The position numbers and the translations under genes are program-made. 32,126 nucleotides of DNA. Source: Streptomyces griseus. Its GTDB lineage: Bacteria; Actinomycetota; Actinomycetes; Streptomycetales; Streptomycetaceae. Positions 23,394-30,937 of this stretch are shown one piece after another (within the stretch, counting starts at the first letter, position 1; every line of letters begins with the position of its first letter). The notes under the pieces are model-generated. The model saw nothing but the letters and a program-made list of their open reading frames with translations. It searched no databases and was not told the DNA's origin. Location: NCBI GenBank assembly GCA_002154345.1, contig MUNB01000167.1, forward strand, positions 1 through 32,126. Direction: 5' to 3'.

Positions 23394-23768
23394 CTAGTAG
23401 GCCGAGGAGACGCCCTCGGCCAGGCTGTGCACCTCGTCGCCCTGGAGCGCCGGGGCGAAGACGCAGACCAGACGCAGGTCCTCGTGCGGCGAGGCGATCA
23501 GGAAGTGCGGGTCGTTGTTGTCGAGCGAGTAGAGGACGCCCGGCGTCAGCGGATGACTGGTGCCGTCGAGTTCCACCACCTCGCCGGAGCCCTCGATGCA
23601 GTAGCAGGTCTCCAGGTGGTTGCGGTACTCCAGGCGGGACTTGGTCCCGGCCCGCACGGTGGTGTCGGTGACGCTGTAGCCCAGGCCGTCGGCGTCCAGG
23701 ACGAATCTGCGGCTGAGTCCGTTGCCCCAGTCGACGGTCTTGACGGTCTCGATGTTACGGATGAGCAC
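23394..23768 (-). CDS. EctC-like cupin (ectoine synthase homologue)
   Basis: 124 residues; the ectoine synthase cupin is recognisable along its whole length: LGYSVTDTTVRAGTKSRLEY, RNHLETCYCIEGSGEVVELDG, LTPGVLYSLDNNDPHFL and RLVCVFAPALQGDEVH. The probable iron ligands are Glu53, Tyr80 and His88. EctC closes N-acetyl-diaminobutyrate into ectoine, a cyclic amidine, by losing water. No ectA, ectB or ectD is near; it lies between TrpA-like and dehydrogenase genes. I infer cyclodehydration of a pathway intermediate, possibly to an amidine. The start is GTG at 23768, 5 nt after a very strong AAGGAGGA, and overlaps the TrpA-like stop by 14 nt. Confidence 0.9.
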   Translation of the reverse strand: MLIRNIETVKTVDWGNGLSRRFVLDADGLGYSVTDTTVRAGTKSRLEYRNHLETCYCIEGSGEVVELDGTSHPLTPGVLYSLDNNDPHFLIASPHEDLRLVCVFAPALQGDEVHSLAEGVSSAY

Positions 23769-24594
23769 GGGTGTCCTCCTTCGGACGGGCGGTGTGGGGA
23801 CGGCCGAGGGCGGCGACGAAGGAGCGGTAGCCGTCGACCGGGTCGGACCCGGCCTCCAGACTCCGTTCCACCGCGGCCACTCCGGCGGAGCCGACGATCG
23901 CCGCGTCCGCGCCGCTGCGGGCGACGGAGGCGAGATCCTCGGCGGTGGACACCCCGAAGCCGACGGCTATCGGGGAGGCGGTGAGGTCGCGCAGGGCGGC
24001 GACGGTCGGCGCCAGACCGGCGTGGCCGCCGTCGGGCGTTCCGGCGCCGCTGCGCCCGTAGCGCGCGACCAGGTAGAGGTATCCGGTGGCGTGGGCCGCC
24101 GCCTCGGCGACGGTGGCCGGTGCGCTGGCCGGATAGCAGGTGGTGACCTCGGGCAGGCCCGCCGCGTGCAGCGCCTCGTGGTGGGCCTGCCGCAGCCGGG
24201 GCGGCAGGCCGTGGGCCAGCAGGGCGTCGGCTCCGCTGTCCGCGACGGCACGGGCGTAGTCGGCGGGCGCGGCGGTGCGCAGGCTGTGGCTCCAGTCGGC
24301 GAGCACCGCGATCCGCAGCCGCTTCAGCCCCGGCCGTACGGCGGCGACGAAGTCCAGGGTCTCGCGCAGCCCGACGCCCCGGGTCAGCGCACGGTCGGCG
24401 GACCGGCGCACGACGGGCCCGTCGGTGGGCGAGTCGGGGAAGGGGACGGCCAGTTCGAGGCAGTCGACGCCCGACGCGTCCAGCTGCGCGACGAGGTCGG
24501 TGAGGACGGGCAGCGGCGGGTCGCCCGCGTTGAGGAAGACCGCCAGGCCCAGCTCCTCGCGGGCGCGGGCCTCGGCGAAGAATTCATCCGGCAC
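23755..24594 (-). CDS. TrpA-like (tryptophan synthase alpha paralogue)
   Basis: About 279 residues from the GTG at 24594, 9 nt after GGAAGG; a GTG at 24603 is also possible. The catalytic pair of TrpA is kept: Glu47 in LELAVPFPDSPTDGP and Asp58 in the same block. The strands AVFLNAGDPPLPV, VGFGVSTAEDL and AIVGSAGV match the family. Loop 6, usually containing a GVTG motif that closes the site and talks to TrpB, is instead ARYGRSGAGTPDGG. Normal TrpA splits indole-glycerol phosphate into indole and glyceraldehyde-3-phosphate. No trpB is present, so this copy may release the free heterocycle, as plant BX1 does. It overlaps the TrpD-like gene by 11 nt. Confidence 0.85.
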   Translation of the reverse strand: MPDEFFAEARAREELGLAVFLNAGDPPLPVLTDLVAQLDASGVDCLELAVPFPDSPTDGPVVRRSADRALTRGVGLRETLDFVAAVRPGLKRLRIAVLADWSHSLRTAAPADYARAVADSGADALLAHGLPPRLRQAHHEALHAAGLPEVTTCYPASAPATVAEAAAHATGYLYLVARYGRSGAGTPDGGHAGLAPTVAALRDLTASPIAVGFGVSTAEDLASVARSGADAAIVGSAGVAAVERSLEAGSDPVDGYRSFVAALGRPHTARPKEDTRAHP

Positions 24595-25606
24595 GGCCCG
24601 CACCCTTCCCCTTCAGTCGGTCCAGCAGGTCGAGCGCCGCCCCGTCGTCGAGCGCGGCGCCCGCCTCGGCGACCGCTTTCGCCCAGTCGTCGCGGTGACC
24701 GGCCGCCAGGGCGAGCGCGGCCGCGTTGAGCTGGAGGGTGGCGCGCAGGGGACCGCCCGCCCGGCCGGCGAGGACGGTACGGAAGTGCTCGGCGGCGGCC
24801 TCCCGGGGGACGGGGGCGAGATCGTCGGGTGTTCCGTCCGCGGGGACGAGGTCGCCGGCGCGGAGTGTCAGAGTGCCGCCGTCGGGGAGGTGGACCGTGT
24901 TGTCGCAGATGCTGAGGAGTTCGTCGGCGCCGAGCGGGTTGGTCACCAGCCAGGTCGCCGGGGCGCCGGGCCGGGCGGCCAGGGCCCGCAGGGCGGGCGG
25001 GACGCGGCCCCCGCTGACGCCGGTGACCTGGGCGGCCACCGGGACGGCCGCGAGGAACGGGCCCAGGGTGTTGAGGAACCGGCCGAACACCCGCATGGGC
25101 GTGGGCACGGCCAGCAGGGCGAGCCGGGCCAGCTGCACGGGGTAGACGAACGGCCCGGTGAAGACGATGCCGTGGGCGTCCAGTTGGCCGGACGCCTGGT
25201 CGAGGGAGGCGGCGAACGGGACGCCGAGCCGGTCCAGGAGGTCGACCGAACCGGTGCGCGCGGTGTGGGCGCGGGAGCCGGACTTGACGACCCGGACCCC
25301 GCAGGCGGCGGCGACCAGCGCGGCGGCCGTGGACAGGTTCACGGTGGGCGGACCGCCGCCGGTGCCCACCACGTTCACGGTGCCGGGCCAGGGCGTCGCG
25401 GGCCGCGCGGGCCGCCGCCGGTCCAGCGCGTCGAGCAGGGCGAGCAGGCTGTCCTCCTCGGGCAGGGCCGCGGTGAGGGAGGCGAGGAGCGCCAGCGCGT
25501 CACCGCGGTCCAGTGCTCCGTCGGCCAGCGCCTGCCAGAGTGCGTCCCACTGCTCGGGGCCGGCCGGGGCGCGCCGGTCGACCATCGGGACGAGGGCCGG
25601 GTGCAC
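24584..25606 (-). CDS. TrpD-like (anthranilate phosphoribosyltransferase paralogue)
   Basis: 340 residues, the usual length. The PRPP loop GTGGGPPTVNLSTAAALVA (81-99) and an Asp-Glu pair in GADELLSI (metal binding) are kept. The acceptor-site motif, normally KHGNR, is KSGSR (108-112), and the following Ser-rich loop reads HTARTGSVD. These changes lie where anthranilate binds, so the acceptor may be another aminated carboxylate. Normal TrpD joins anthranilate to PRPP. The GTG start at 25606 has GGGAGG 7 nt upstream and comes 3 nt after the carrier-protein stop, so the two are tightly coupled. Confidence 0.87.
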   Translation of the reverse strand: MHPALVPMVDRRAPAGPEQWDALWQALADGALDRGDALALLASLTAALPEEDSLLALLDALDRRRPARPATPWPGTVNVVGTGGGPPTVNLSTAAALVAAACGVRVVKSGSRAHTARTGSVDLLDRLGVPFAASLDQASGQLDAHGIVFTGPFVYPVQLARLALLAVPTPMRVFGRFLNTLGPFLAAVPVAAQVTGVSGGRVPPALRALAARPGAPATWLVTNPLGADELLSICDNTVHLPDGGTLTLRAGDLVPADGTPDDLAPVPREAAAEHFRTVLAGRAGGPLRATLQLNAAALALAAGHRDDWAKAVAEAGAALDDGAALDLLDRLKGKGAGRAG

Positions 25607-25609
25607 GGC

Positions 25610-25873
25610 TCAGCCTCCCGTGGCGGCGGTGCTCCGGGAGCGCGCGATGTAGGCGTCGATGGCGTTGACGCTGCGGAAGTTCTCGGGGTCGAGGTCGGTG
25701 TCGCCGACCGCCAGCCGGAAGTGGTGCTCGACCCAGGCGATCAGCTTGAGGACGCCGAGGCTGTCGAGCGCGCCGTCGGCCAGGAGGTCCATGTCGTGCG
25801 GGAGTTGGGAGGGGGTGAGGTCGGGAAGGAACTCCCGGACGATGTACTCGCTGATCTGGTCGGCGTTGCTCAC
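25610..25873 (-). CDS. Free-standing acyl/peptidyl carrier protein
   Basis: 87 residues, four-helix carrier-protein fold. Ser38 in LLADGALDSLGVLKLIAWVE is the phosphopantetheine site. The protein is acidic with a short flexible end. It is followed 3 nt later by the TrpD-like gene and preceded (96 nt gap) by the adenylation enzyme, which probably loads it. The GTG start at 25873 has AAGGAG 6 nt upstream. It likely carries the aminoacyl or acyl unit used by the ketosynthase or the flavoprotein. Confidence 0.93.
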   Translation of the reverse strand: MSNADQISEYIVREFLPDLTPSQLPHDMDLLADGALDSLGVLKLIAWVEHHFRLAVGDTDLDPENFRSVNAIDAYIARSRSTAATGG

Positions 25874-25969
25874 GGGGTGCTCCTTGGCGGGTTGCTCGTA
25901 CGGGGTTCTCGGGTGGCGCGGGGCCCGCCGGCGGCTGCCGGGCGGTCCGCGGAGGACGGTCGGTCCGGG

Positions 25970-27469
25970 TCAGGACGCGGTGGCGGCGGGTGCGGCCGCG
26001 GTCCGCGTGATCGCGCGGCGGTCCACCTTGCCGGTGCTGGTGCGCGGCAGGGGCTCGGTCACGGGGACGAGGAGGCCCGGTACCCAGCCGCGGGCCAGCC
26101 GGGCGGTGCAGTGCCGTTTGAGGTCGAGGCTGTTGGCGGTGGAGCCGTCCTTCAGCCGTACGACGGCGATCAGACGGCGGCCCTCGACCGGGTCGGGGAC
26201 GGTGGTCACCCCGGCCTCCAGCACCTCGGGGTGTTCCAGCAGCACCTGTTCGACCTCGCCGGTGTTGACGGCGACGCCGCGGATCTTCACCTGGTGGTCC
26301 AGCCGGCCGACGAGCCGGAGAGTGCCGTCCTCGTCCTGCTCGACCAGGTCGCCGGTGCGGAACCACCGGGTGCCCGGACCGCCGTCCGCCGCCGGGTCCA
26401 GGACGAACTTCTCGGCGGCCCGGCGCGGATCGGCGTAACCGGTGCTCTGGAAGGGGGTGGAGACCTCCAGTTCGCCGCGTCCGGGCCCGGTCAGCAGCCG
26501 GCCGTCGGAGTTCCGCAGCCTCAGGCGTACGCCGGGGAGCGGGCGGCCCAGCGGCATCGGGGCGGACTGCGGGAGGCTCCGGTCGACCTCGTGGATCAGG
26601 CTGTCGTTGGTCTCGGTGCAGCCGTAGATGTTGTGCAGCCGGGCGCCGGGGGCGAGGTCCATGAGTTCGGCGAGCGCCTGCTCGGGCATCACGTCGCCGG
26701 TGAACGCCGCGTGCCGGACGGTCTCCAGCGGGCCGCCGCCCTCCACCCGGACCTGGGTGCCGACCAGGGCGTAGAAGAGCGGGACCGCCTGGACCACCTC
26801 GACGCGGTGGGTGCGCAGCAGGCGCAGGAGCCCCCGGCCGCTGGCCGCCGTCGCCGGGTCCACCAGGACCACCTGGCCGCCGTGGGCGAGGGTGGTCCAG
26901 ACGTCGAGCAGGCAGAGGTCGAAGTTGAGCGGGGCGTAGTTGAGCACCGGGGTGGTCTCGGCGATGCCGAAGGCGTCCGCGGCCCAGCCGGTGAAGGCCT
27001 CCACGGACCGGTGCGGCAGCGGGACCGCCTTGGGGATGCCGGTGGAGCCGGAGGTGGTCAGGACGAGGGCGGTGCCCGGCGGCACCGCTCCCCCGCCGCG
27101 CTCGCCGTGCTCCGGATCCCTCGCCGTGACGGCAGGACCGGCGAGCGCGTACCGGCAGCCCGCCTCCGCCATCACCGCCGCGACGTGGTCGGGCGGCAGG
27201 GTGGGCGAGGGCAGCAGTGCGGGGCGGCCGGTGGCCAGGCAGGCCAGGACGGTGGCGACGGTGCCGGGCGACTTCTCGTCGAGCACGGCGACCGTGGCCC
27301 CGGCGGGGACGTGTTCGGCGAGCCGGGCGCGGGCGGCGGCGGTCGCGTCGGCCAGTTCCCGGTAGCTGGTGGGGCTGCCGTTCCACCACAGGGCGGGGGC
27401 GTCCGGGGTCTTGTCGGCCCAGCGGAGTACGGATTCGGCGGTCTCGCCGTGGCGGTCGGTCCGGGTCAT
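25970..27469 (-). CDS. Free-standing amino-acid adenylation enzyme
   Basis: 499 residues, ANL superfamily, with no carrier or condensation domain. Core motifs: LVLTTSGSTGIPKAVPLPHR (A3, 135-154), NFDLCLLDVW (A4), IYGCTETNDS (A5), TRWFRTGDLVEQDEDG (A7), LVGRLDHQVKIRG (A8) and a terminal PRTSTGKVDRR with the catalytic Lys. Asp184 in the A4 block takes the place of the Asp that binds the alpha-amine in NRPS domains, so the substrate is probably an amino acid. The following Leu residues resemble the Asp-Leu-Leu start I recall for stand-alone prolyl ligases such as PltF and RedM, but I cannot assign the substrate with confidence. ATGA overlap with the dehydratase gene. Confidence 0.9.
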   Translation of the reverse strand: MTRTDRHGETAESVLRWADKTPDAPALWWNGSPTSYRELADATAAARARLAEHVPAGATVAVLDEKSPGTVATVLACLATGRPALLPSPTLPPDHVAAVMAEAGCRYALAGPAVTARDPEHGERGGGAVPPGTALVLTTSGSTGIPKAVPLPHRSVEAFTGWAADAFGIAETTPVLNYAPLNFDLCLLDVWTTLAHGGQVVLVDPATAASGRGLLRLLRTHRVEVVQAVPLFYALVGTQVRVEGGGPLETVRHAAFTGDVMPEQALAELMDLAPGARLHNIYGCTETNDSLIHEVDRSLPQSAPMPLGRPLPGVRLRLRNSDGRLLTGPGRGELEVSTPFQSTGYADPRRAAEKFVLDPAADGGPGTRWFRTGDLVEQDEDGTLRLVGRLDHQVKIRGVAVNTGEVEQVLLEHPEVLEAGVTTVPDPVEGRRLIAVVRLKDGSTANSLDLKRHCTARLARGWVPGLLVPVTEPLPRTSTGKVDRRAITRTAAAPAATAS

Positions 27470-28311
27470 CGGCCCGCTCCCGTCCCGGGGCCCAGCCGGA
27501 GCCAGCCGCCCTTGACGGCCGCGGCGCCCCCGGACCGTACGGTGAAGGCGACGGTGTCCCCGGCGGAGGAGGGCGTGAGGTCGAGGGTCGTTGCCTCGCC
27601 GGGCAGGACCGGGCGGGCGAAGCGCGCGCCGATCGCCCGGACCCGGTCGACGTCTCCGTCCGCGTACCGTTCGGCGGCCTCCTCCACGGCGAGTGCCACG
27701 AGGCTCATGCCGTGGGCGATGACATCGGCGAACCCGGCCGCCCGGGCGGCCTCCGGGTCGAGGTGGACGGGGTTGAGGTCGCCGGCCGCGTGCCCGTAGT
27801 CGGCTATCCACTCGCGGTCGATCGTGAGGTCGCGGCTGACGGTGTCGCCCGGTGTCTGTGGACGCGCCGATGCCGTGGGGACGAGGGTGCCGTGCGGTTC
27901 GGCCGCTCGGATGCCGGCGAGCAGGATGTGGGCGGTGAGCCGGGCCTGTTCGGCGCCGGTCGCCCGGTCGGTGAGTGTGGTGGTCAGGACGAGCCGGGTG
28001 CCCTTGGCCTCGACGCGTACGGCGTCGAGTGCGGCGGACGCGTCGAGCGGGGCGCCGGGGCGCGGCGGGTGGTGCAGCTCGATCTCCTGGGCGAGGTGGA
28101 CCAGCGAGTACGGGCCGTGGCCGGCGGCGAGGCCGGCGACCGTGCGCTCGGCGAGCGGATGGGTGAGGACGAAGGCGGCCAGCGGCCCCGCCGCGGCCCG
28201 GCCGGGTGCCGGGCGGGCCAGCGCCCGGCGGGTGACGGTGCGGTGGCGGTGAGCGGCGGCCGCGTCGAGGAGCGGTGCGGACGGGGCGGGCGCGGAGGCG
28301 GGGGTCGTCAT
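27466..28311 (-). CDS. MaoC-type (R)-hydratase/dehydratase
   Basis: 281 residues, a double hot-dog protein. The C-terminal half carries the hydratase-2 motif YGHAAGDLNPVHLDPEAARA with Asp178 and His183 as the catalytic pair, followed by VIAHGMSLVALAVEE. The N-terminal half is a degenerate hot-dog without that motif. Such enzymes add or remove water from 3-hydroxyacyl/enoyl thioesters. Beside the ketosynthase and carrier protein it probably dehydrates a carrier-bound beta-hydroxy acyl chain. No ketoreductase is in the operon part seen here. Both ends overlap neighbours by 4 nt, so it is fully coupled. Confidence 0.87.
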   Translation of the reverse strand: MTTPASAPAPSAPLLDAAAAHRHRTVTRRALARPAPGRAAAGPLAAFVLTHPLAERTVAGLAAGHGPYSLVHLAQEIELHHPPRPGAPLDASAALDAVRVEAKGTRLVLTTTLTDRATGAEQARLTAHILLAGIRAAEPHGTLVPTASARPQTPGDTVSRDLTIDREWIADYGHAAGDLNPVHLDPEAARAAGFADVIAHGMSLVALAVEEAAERYADGDVDRVRAIGARFARPVLPGEATTLDLTPSSAGDTVAFTVRSGGAAAVKGGWLRLGPGTGAGR

Positions 28312-29567
28312 GCGGGGGTCACCACCAGGCTGCTGTTGTGGCCGCCGAAGCCGAAGGAGTTGGTCAGCGCGGGGCCGGTGGGGACAGGCCGCGGGGTGCC
28401 GTGGACCACGTCGATCTCCATCTCGGGTTCCGTTCGTGTGTGGTTGGCGGTGGGCGGCACCGCACCGGCGTTCATCGACAGCACGGCGACCACGAGTTCG
28501 ACGGCTCCGGCCGCTCCGATGAGGTGGCCCAGCACGCCCTTGCTGGCGGTGACCGGCGGGCCGTCCGGCCCGAACACCTTGGCCAGGGCGGTGGCTTCGG
28601 CGCGGTCGTTGTGCACGGTGGCGGTGCCGTGGGCGTTGACGTGGGCGATGTCCGAGGGGGCGAGACCGGCGTCGGCGAGCGCGCCGGTCATGGCTTCGGC
28701 GGCGTACGCCCCGTCGGGGTGCGGGGCCGAGAGGTGGTGGGCGTCCGAGGTGGCGGCGTATCCGGCGACCAGGCCGTGCGCCCGGCCGCCCCGGGCGCGC
28801 ACGTCGGCCGCCCGCTCCAGCACCACGAAGGCGGCGCCCTCGCCCATCACGAAGCCGTCCCGGCTCTCGTCGAACGGCCGGCACGCGGTGGCCGGTTCGG
28901 TGCGCAGGGAGGCGGCGTTGAGGTTGCCGAACCCGGCGAGGGTGATCGGGGTGAGGGTCGCCTCGCAGCCGCCCGCGATCACCACGTCGGCGCGGTGGTC
29001 GCGGAGCATGGCCGCGCCGATCCCGATGGCGTCGGCCCCGCTGGCGCAGGTGGTGGAGACGGTGAGCGCCGGTCCGTGCCAGCCCAGTTGGAGGGCGATC
29101 TGGGCGGCGGCGGCGTTCGGCATCGTCATCAGGGGCATCAGCGGGCGGACCCCGCCGGGCCCCTTCGCCGCGAAGTTGACGGACTCGGCGTCGCTGGTGC
29201 TGCGGCCGCCGACGGCGTTGCCGACGACGATGGCGCAGCGGGCGGCGGGCGCCTGCGGCAGCCCGGCGTCGGCGTGGGCGGCCAGCGCCGCGGCGAGCCC
29301 GTAGCGGGCGAAGGGGTCGAGCCGCCGGGCCGCCTTGCCGGCCAGCGCCTCCTGCCAGGGCAGGCCGTGGCCGGTGAGCTCGGGCACCCGGCAGCCGATC
29401 TTGATGCGGTGGCCGGTGGTGTCGAAGTGGGTGAGGCCGACCGCGAGGGACCGGCCCGCCGACACCGCGGTCCACAGGTCCTCGGTGGTGAGTCCGGCCG
29501 GGGTGACGGCGCCGATCCCGCTGATGGCGATGTCCGGCCGGGCGGAGCGTTCCGCTTCGGTGCGCAT
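28308..29567 (-). CDS. Beta-ketoacyl-ACP synthase, FabF type
   Basis: 419 residues, full-length KAS II fold. The Cys-His-His triad is intact: Cys174 in TVSTTCASGADAIG, His313 in NAHGTATVHND and His348 in KGVLGHLIGAAG. The terminal TNSFGFGGHNSSLVV is typical. It should perform decarboxylative Claisen condensation of a malonyl-carrier unit with an acyl or aminoacyl thioester. No chain-length-factor partner, with its Cys-to-Gln change, lies next to it, so this is not a type II KS-alpha/CLF pair as far as can be seen. A purine-rich AAGGAA precedes the ATG. Confidence 0.93.
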   Translation of the reverse strand: MRTEAERSARPDIAISGIGAVTPAGLTTEDLWTAVSAGRSLAVGLTHFDTTGHRIKIGCRVPELTGHGLPWQEALAGKAARRLDPFARYGLAAALAAHADAGLPQAPAARCAIVVGNAVGGRSTSDAESVNFAAKGPGGVRPLMPLMTMPNAAAAQIALQLGWHGPALTVSTTCASGADAIGIGAAMLRDHRADVVIAGGCEATLTPITLAGFGNLNAASLRTEPATACRPFDESRDGFVMGEGAAFVVLERAADVRARGGRAHGLVAGYAATSDAHHLSAPHPDGAYAAEAMTGALADAGLAPSDIAHVNAHGTATVHNDRAEATALAKVFGPDGPPVTASKGVLGHLIGAAGAVELVVAVLSMNAGAVPPTANHTRTEPEMEIDVVHGTPRPVPTGPALTNSFGFGGHNSSLVVTPA

Positions 29568-29660
29568 GGTCCGTGTGGTTCCTTCCCGTTCCGGTGACCG
29601 GCCGTCGGCCGTGGACGAGGTCGCCGCGCTCGCGTGGGTGCGTGGGCGGCGCGGGCGGTG

Positions 29661-30875
29661 TCAGCCCGTCAGCAGGCCGCACTCTCCGGCGGCCTTGAGG
29701 AACGCCTCGGCGGCGAGGTCCACGTCCGCTTCGGTGTGCCGTGCGGTGACGGCGATCCGCAGCCGGGCCAGGTCGCGCGGTACGGCGGGGGTGACCACGG
29801 GCAGCCCGATCACGCCCAGCCGACGGGCGGTGGTGGCCAGGTCGTAGGCCGACTCGTCGCTGCCCGCGATGAGCGGCACGACGGCGGTCTCGCTGTCGCC
29901 GGTCCGCATGCCGCCCGCGGTCACCAGCTCCCGGAACCGGGCTCCGTACCCCTGGATGAGGGCGACGCGCTCCGGTTCGGCCCGCAGCACGCGCAGCGCC
30001 TCCAGGGCGGCGCCGGCCGAGGCGGGCGCGAGGGCGGCGGAGAAGAGGAACGGCCGTGCGGCGTACCGGAGATGGCCGATCAGCTCGGACGACCCCGCGA
30101 CCCAGCCGCCCATGGAGGGGATGGCCTTGGACAGGGTGCCGAGCTTGACGTCCACCCGGACCCGCCGGTCGAAGTGCTCCTCCACGCCCAGGCCGGTGCG
30201 GCCGATGACGCCGAGGGCGTGGGCCTCGTCGGCCATCAGGAGCGCCTCGTGGGCGTCGCAGACCTCGCGGAGCCGGGGCAGCGGCGCGATGTCGCCGTCC
30301 ATGGAGTAGACGCTGTCGACGATGACCAGACGGACTCCGCCGGGGGCGGCGGCCTCCATGCGGCGGGCCAGGTGCTCGGTGTCGTTGTGCCGGAACCGGA
30401 CCACGGTCGCCCCGCTGAGGCGGCAGCCGTCCACGATGCTGGCGTGGGCGTACTTGTCGACGAAGACGGTGTCGCCGGGGCCGACCAGGGCTCCGATCGT
30501 GCCCACGTTGGCGGCGTAGCCGGAGCCGAAGACGATGGCGGACTCCCGCTCGGCGACGGTGGCGACCTCGTCCTCCAGCTCCTCGTGGAGCGGGATGGAC
30601 CCGGCGAGGGCGCGTACTCCGTGGTTGCCGGTGCCGTAGCGGGCGGCGGCGGCCTGGGCGGCGGCGACCACGCGCTCGTCGCCGGCCAGCCCCAGGTAGC
30701 TGTAGCCGGACATCATCAACAGGCGGCGGCCGTCGAGGTCGACGTAGGCGGTGTCGCGCTCGGCGGTGTAGGGGACGAAGCTGTTGCGGCGCTCGGGATC
30801 CGACTCCAGCGAGGCCACGCGCCGCCCCGTCGCCTCCAGTTTGTGCGCGATTCTCCCCCACGCTGCGGATGCCAT
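29661..30875 (-). CDS. Alpha-oxoamine synthase (AONS/ALAS/KBL family)
   Basis: 404 residues. PLP-dependent fold-type I enzyme that condenses an amino acid with an acyl-CoA or acyl-carrier thioester with loss of CO2, giving an alpha-amino ketone. Visible: MMSGYSYLGLAGDERVV, GVRALAGSIPLHEELE, IVDSVYSMDGDIAPL, DEAHALGVIG (cofactor Asp216 and His219), and Lys250 in LGTLSKAIPSMGG as the Schiff-base lysine. It is first in the operon. ATG at 30875 is chosen for its AGAGGA 8 nt upstream; ATG at 30890 has no site. Relatives in prodiginine pathways (PigH) extend pyrrolyl-ketoacyl chains with serine. Confidence 0.9.
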   Translation of the reverse strand: MASAAWGRIAHKLEATGRRVASLESDPERRNSFVPYTAERDTAYVDLDGRRLLMMSGYSYLGLAGDERVVAAAQAAAARYGTGNHGVRALAGSIPLHEELEDEVATVAERESAIVFGSGYAANVGTIGALVGPGDTVFVDKYAHASIVDGCRLSGATVVRFRHNDTEHLARRMEAAAPGGVRLVIVDSVYSMDGDIAPLPRLREVCDAHEALLMADEAHALGVIGRTGLGVEEHFDRRVRVDVKLGTLSKAIPSMGGWVAGSSELIGHLRYAARPFLFSAALAPASAGAALEALRVLRAEPERVALIQGYGARFRELVTAGGMRTGDSETAVVPLIAGSDESAYDLATTARRLGVIGLPVVTPAVPRDLARLRIAVTARHTEADVDLAAEAFLKAAGECGLLTG

Positions 30876-30902
30876 CGGCCGTCCTCTCATTGGTGACTGC
30901 CA

Positions 30903-30918
30903 TTGCACACGGGTGCAA
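30903..30918. promoter_or_regulatory. 16-bp palindrome in the leader of the biosynthetic operon
   Basis: TTGCAC (30903-30908) and GTGCAA (30913-30918) are perfect inverted arms around ACGG. The site lies between the predicted -10 box and the start of the alpha-oxoamine synthase gene, where a repressor could block transcription. The binder is not identifiable from this window. Confidence 0.45.
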
Positions 30919-30937
30919 CGAATCTGATCCGGCTCGA

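Noticed and set aside
23394-23768. Part of an ectoine (osmolyte) operon
   Set aside because: ectA, ectB and ectD are absent and the gene is coupled to Trp-like genes on both sides.
20554-25606. A primary tryptophan operon
   Set aside because: There is no trpE, trpG or trpB, the genes are mixed with carrier, adenylation and ectoine-type enzymes, and several normally conserved substrate-site residues are changed.
24275-27799. 1174-codon plus-strand open frame
   Set aside because: It lies antisense to trpA-, trpD-, ACP- and adenylation-enzyme genes with intact motifs. Its composition (Arg/Gly/Ala-rich, no motifs) is typical of shadow frames in GC-rich DNA.
27217-29304. Long plus-strand frames opposite the ketosynthase and dehydratase
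   Set aside because: No domain, no ribosome-binding site and the opposite strand carries full catalytic motifs.
28308-29567. Ketosynthase-alpha of a type II aromatic PKS
   Set aside because: There is no adjacent chain-length factor, cyclase or aromatase in view. Such genes could lie past the right edge, so this is only a rejection for the window seen.
22104-30875. A complete prodiginine cluster
   Set aside because: The A/PCP/flavoprotein/KS/oxoamine-synthase set is similar, but there are no methyltransferase, condensing PEP-synthase-like enzyme (RedH/PigC) or HBM oxidase genes, and prodiginines do not need Trp-like or EctC genes.
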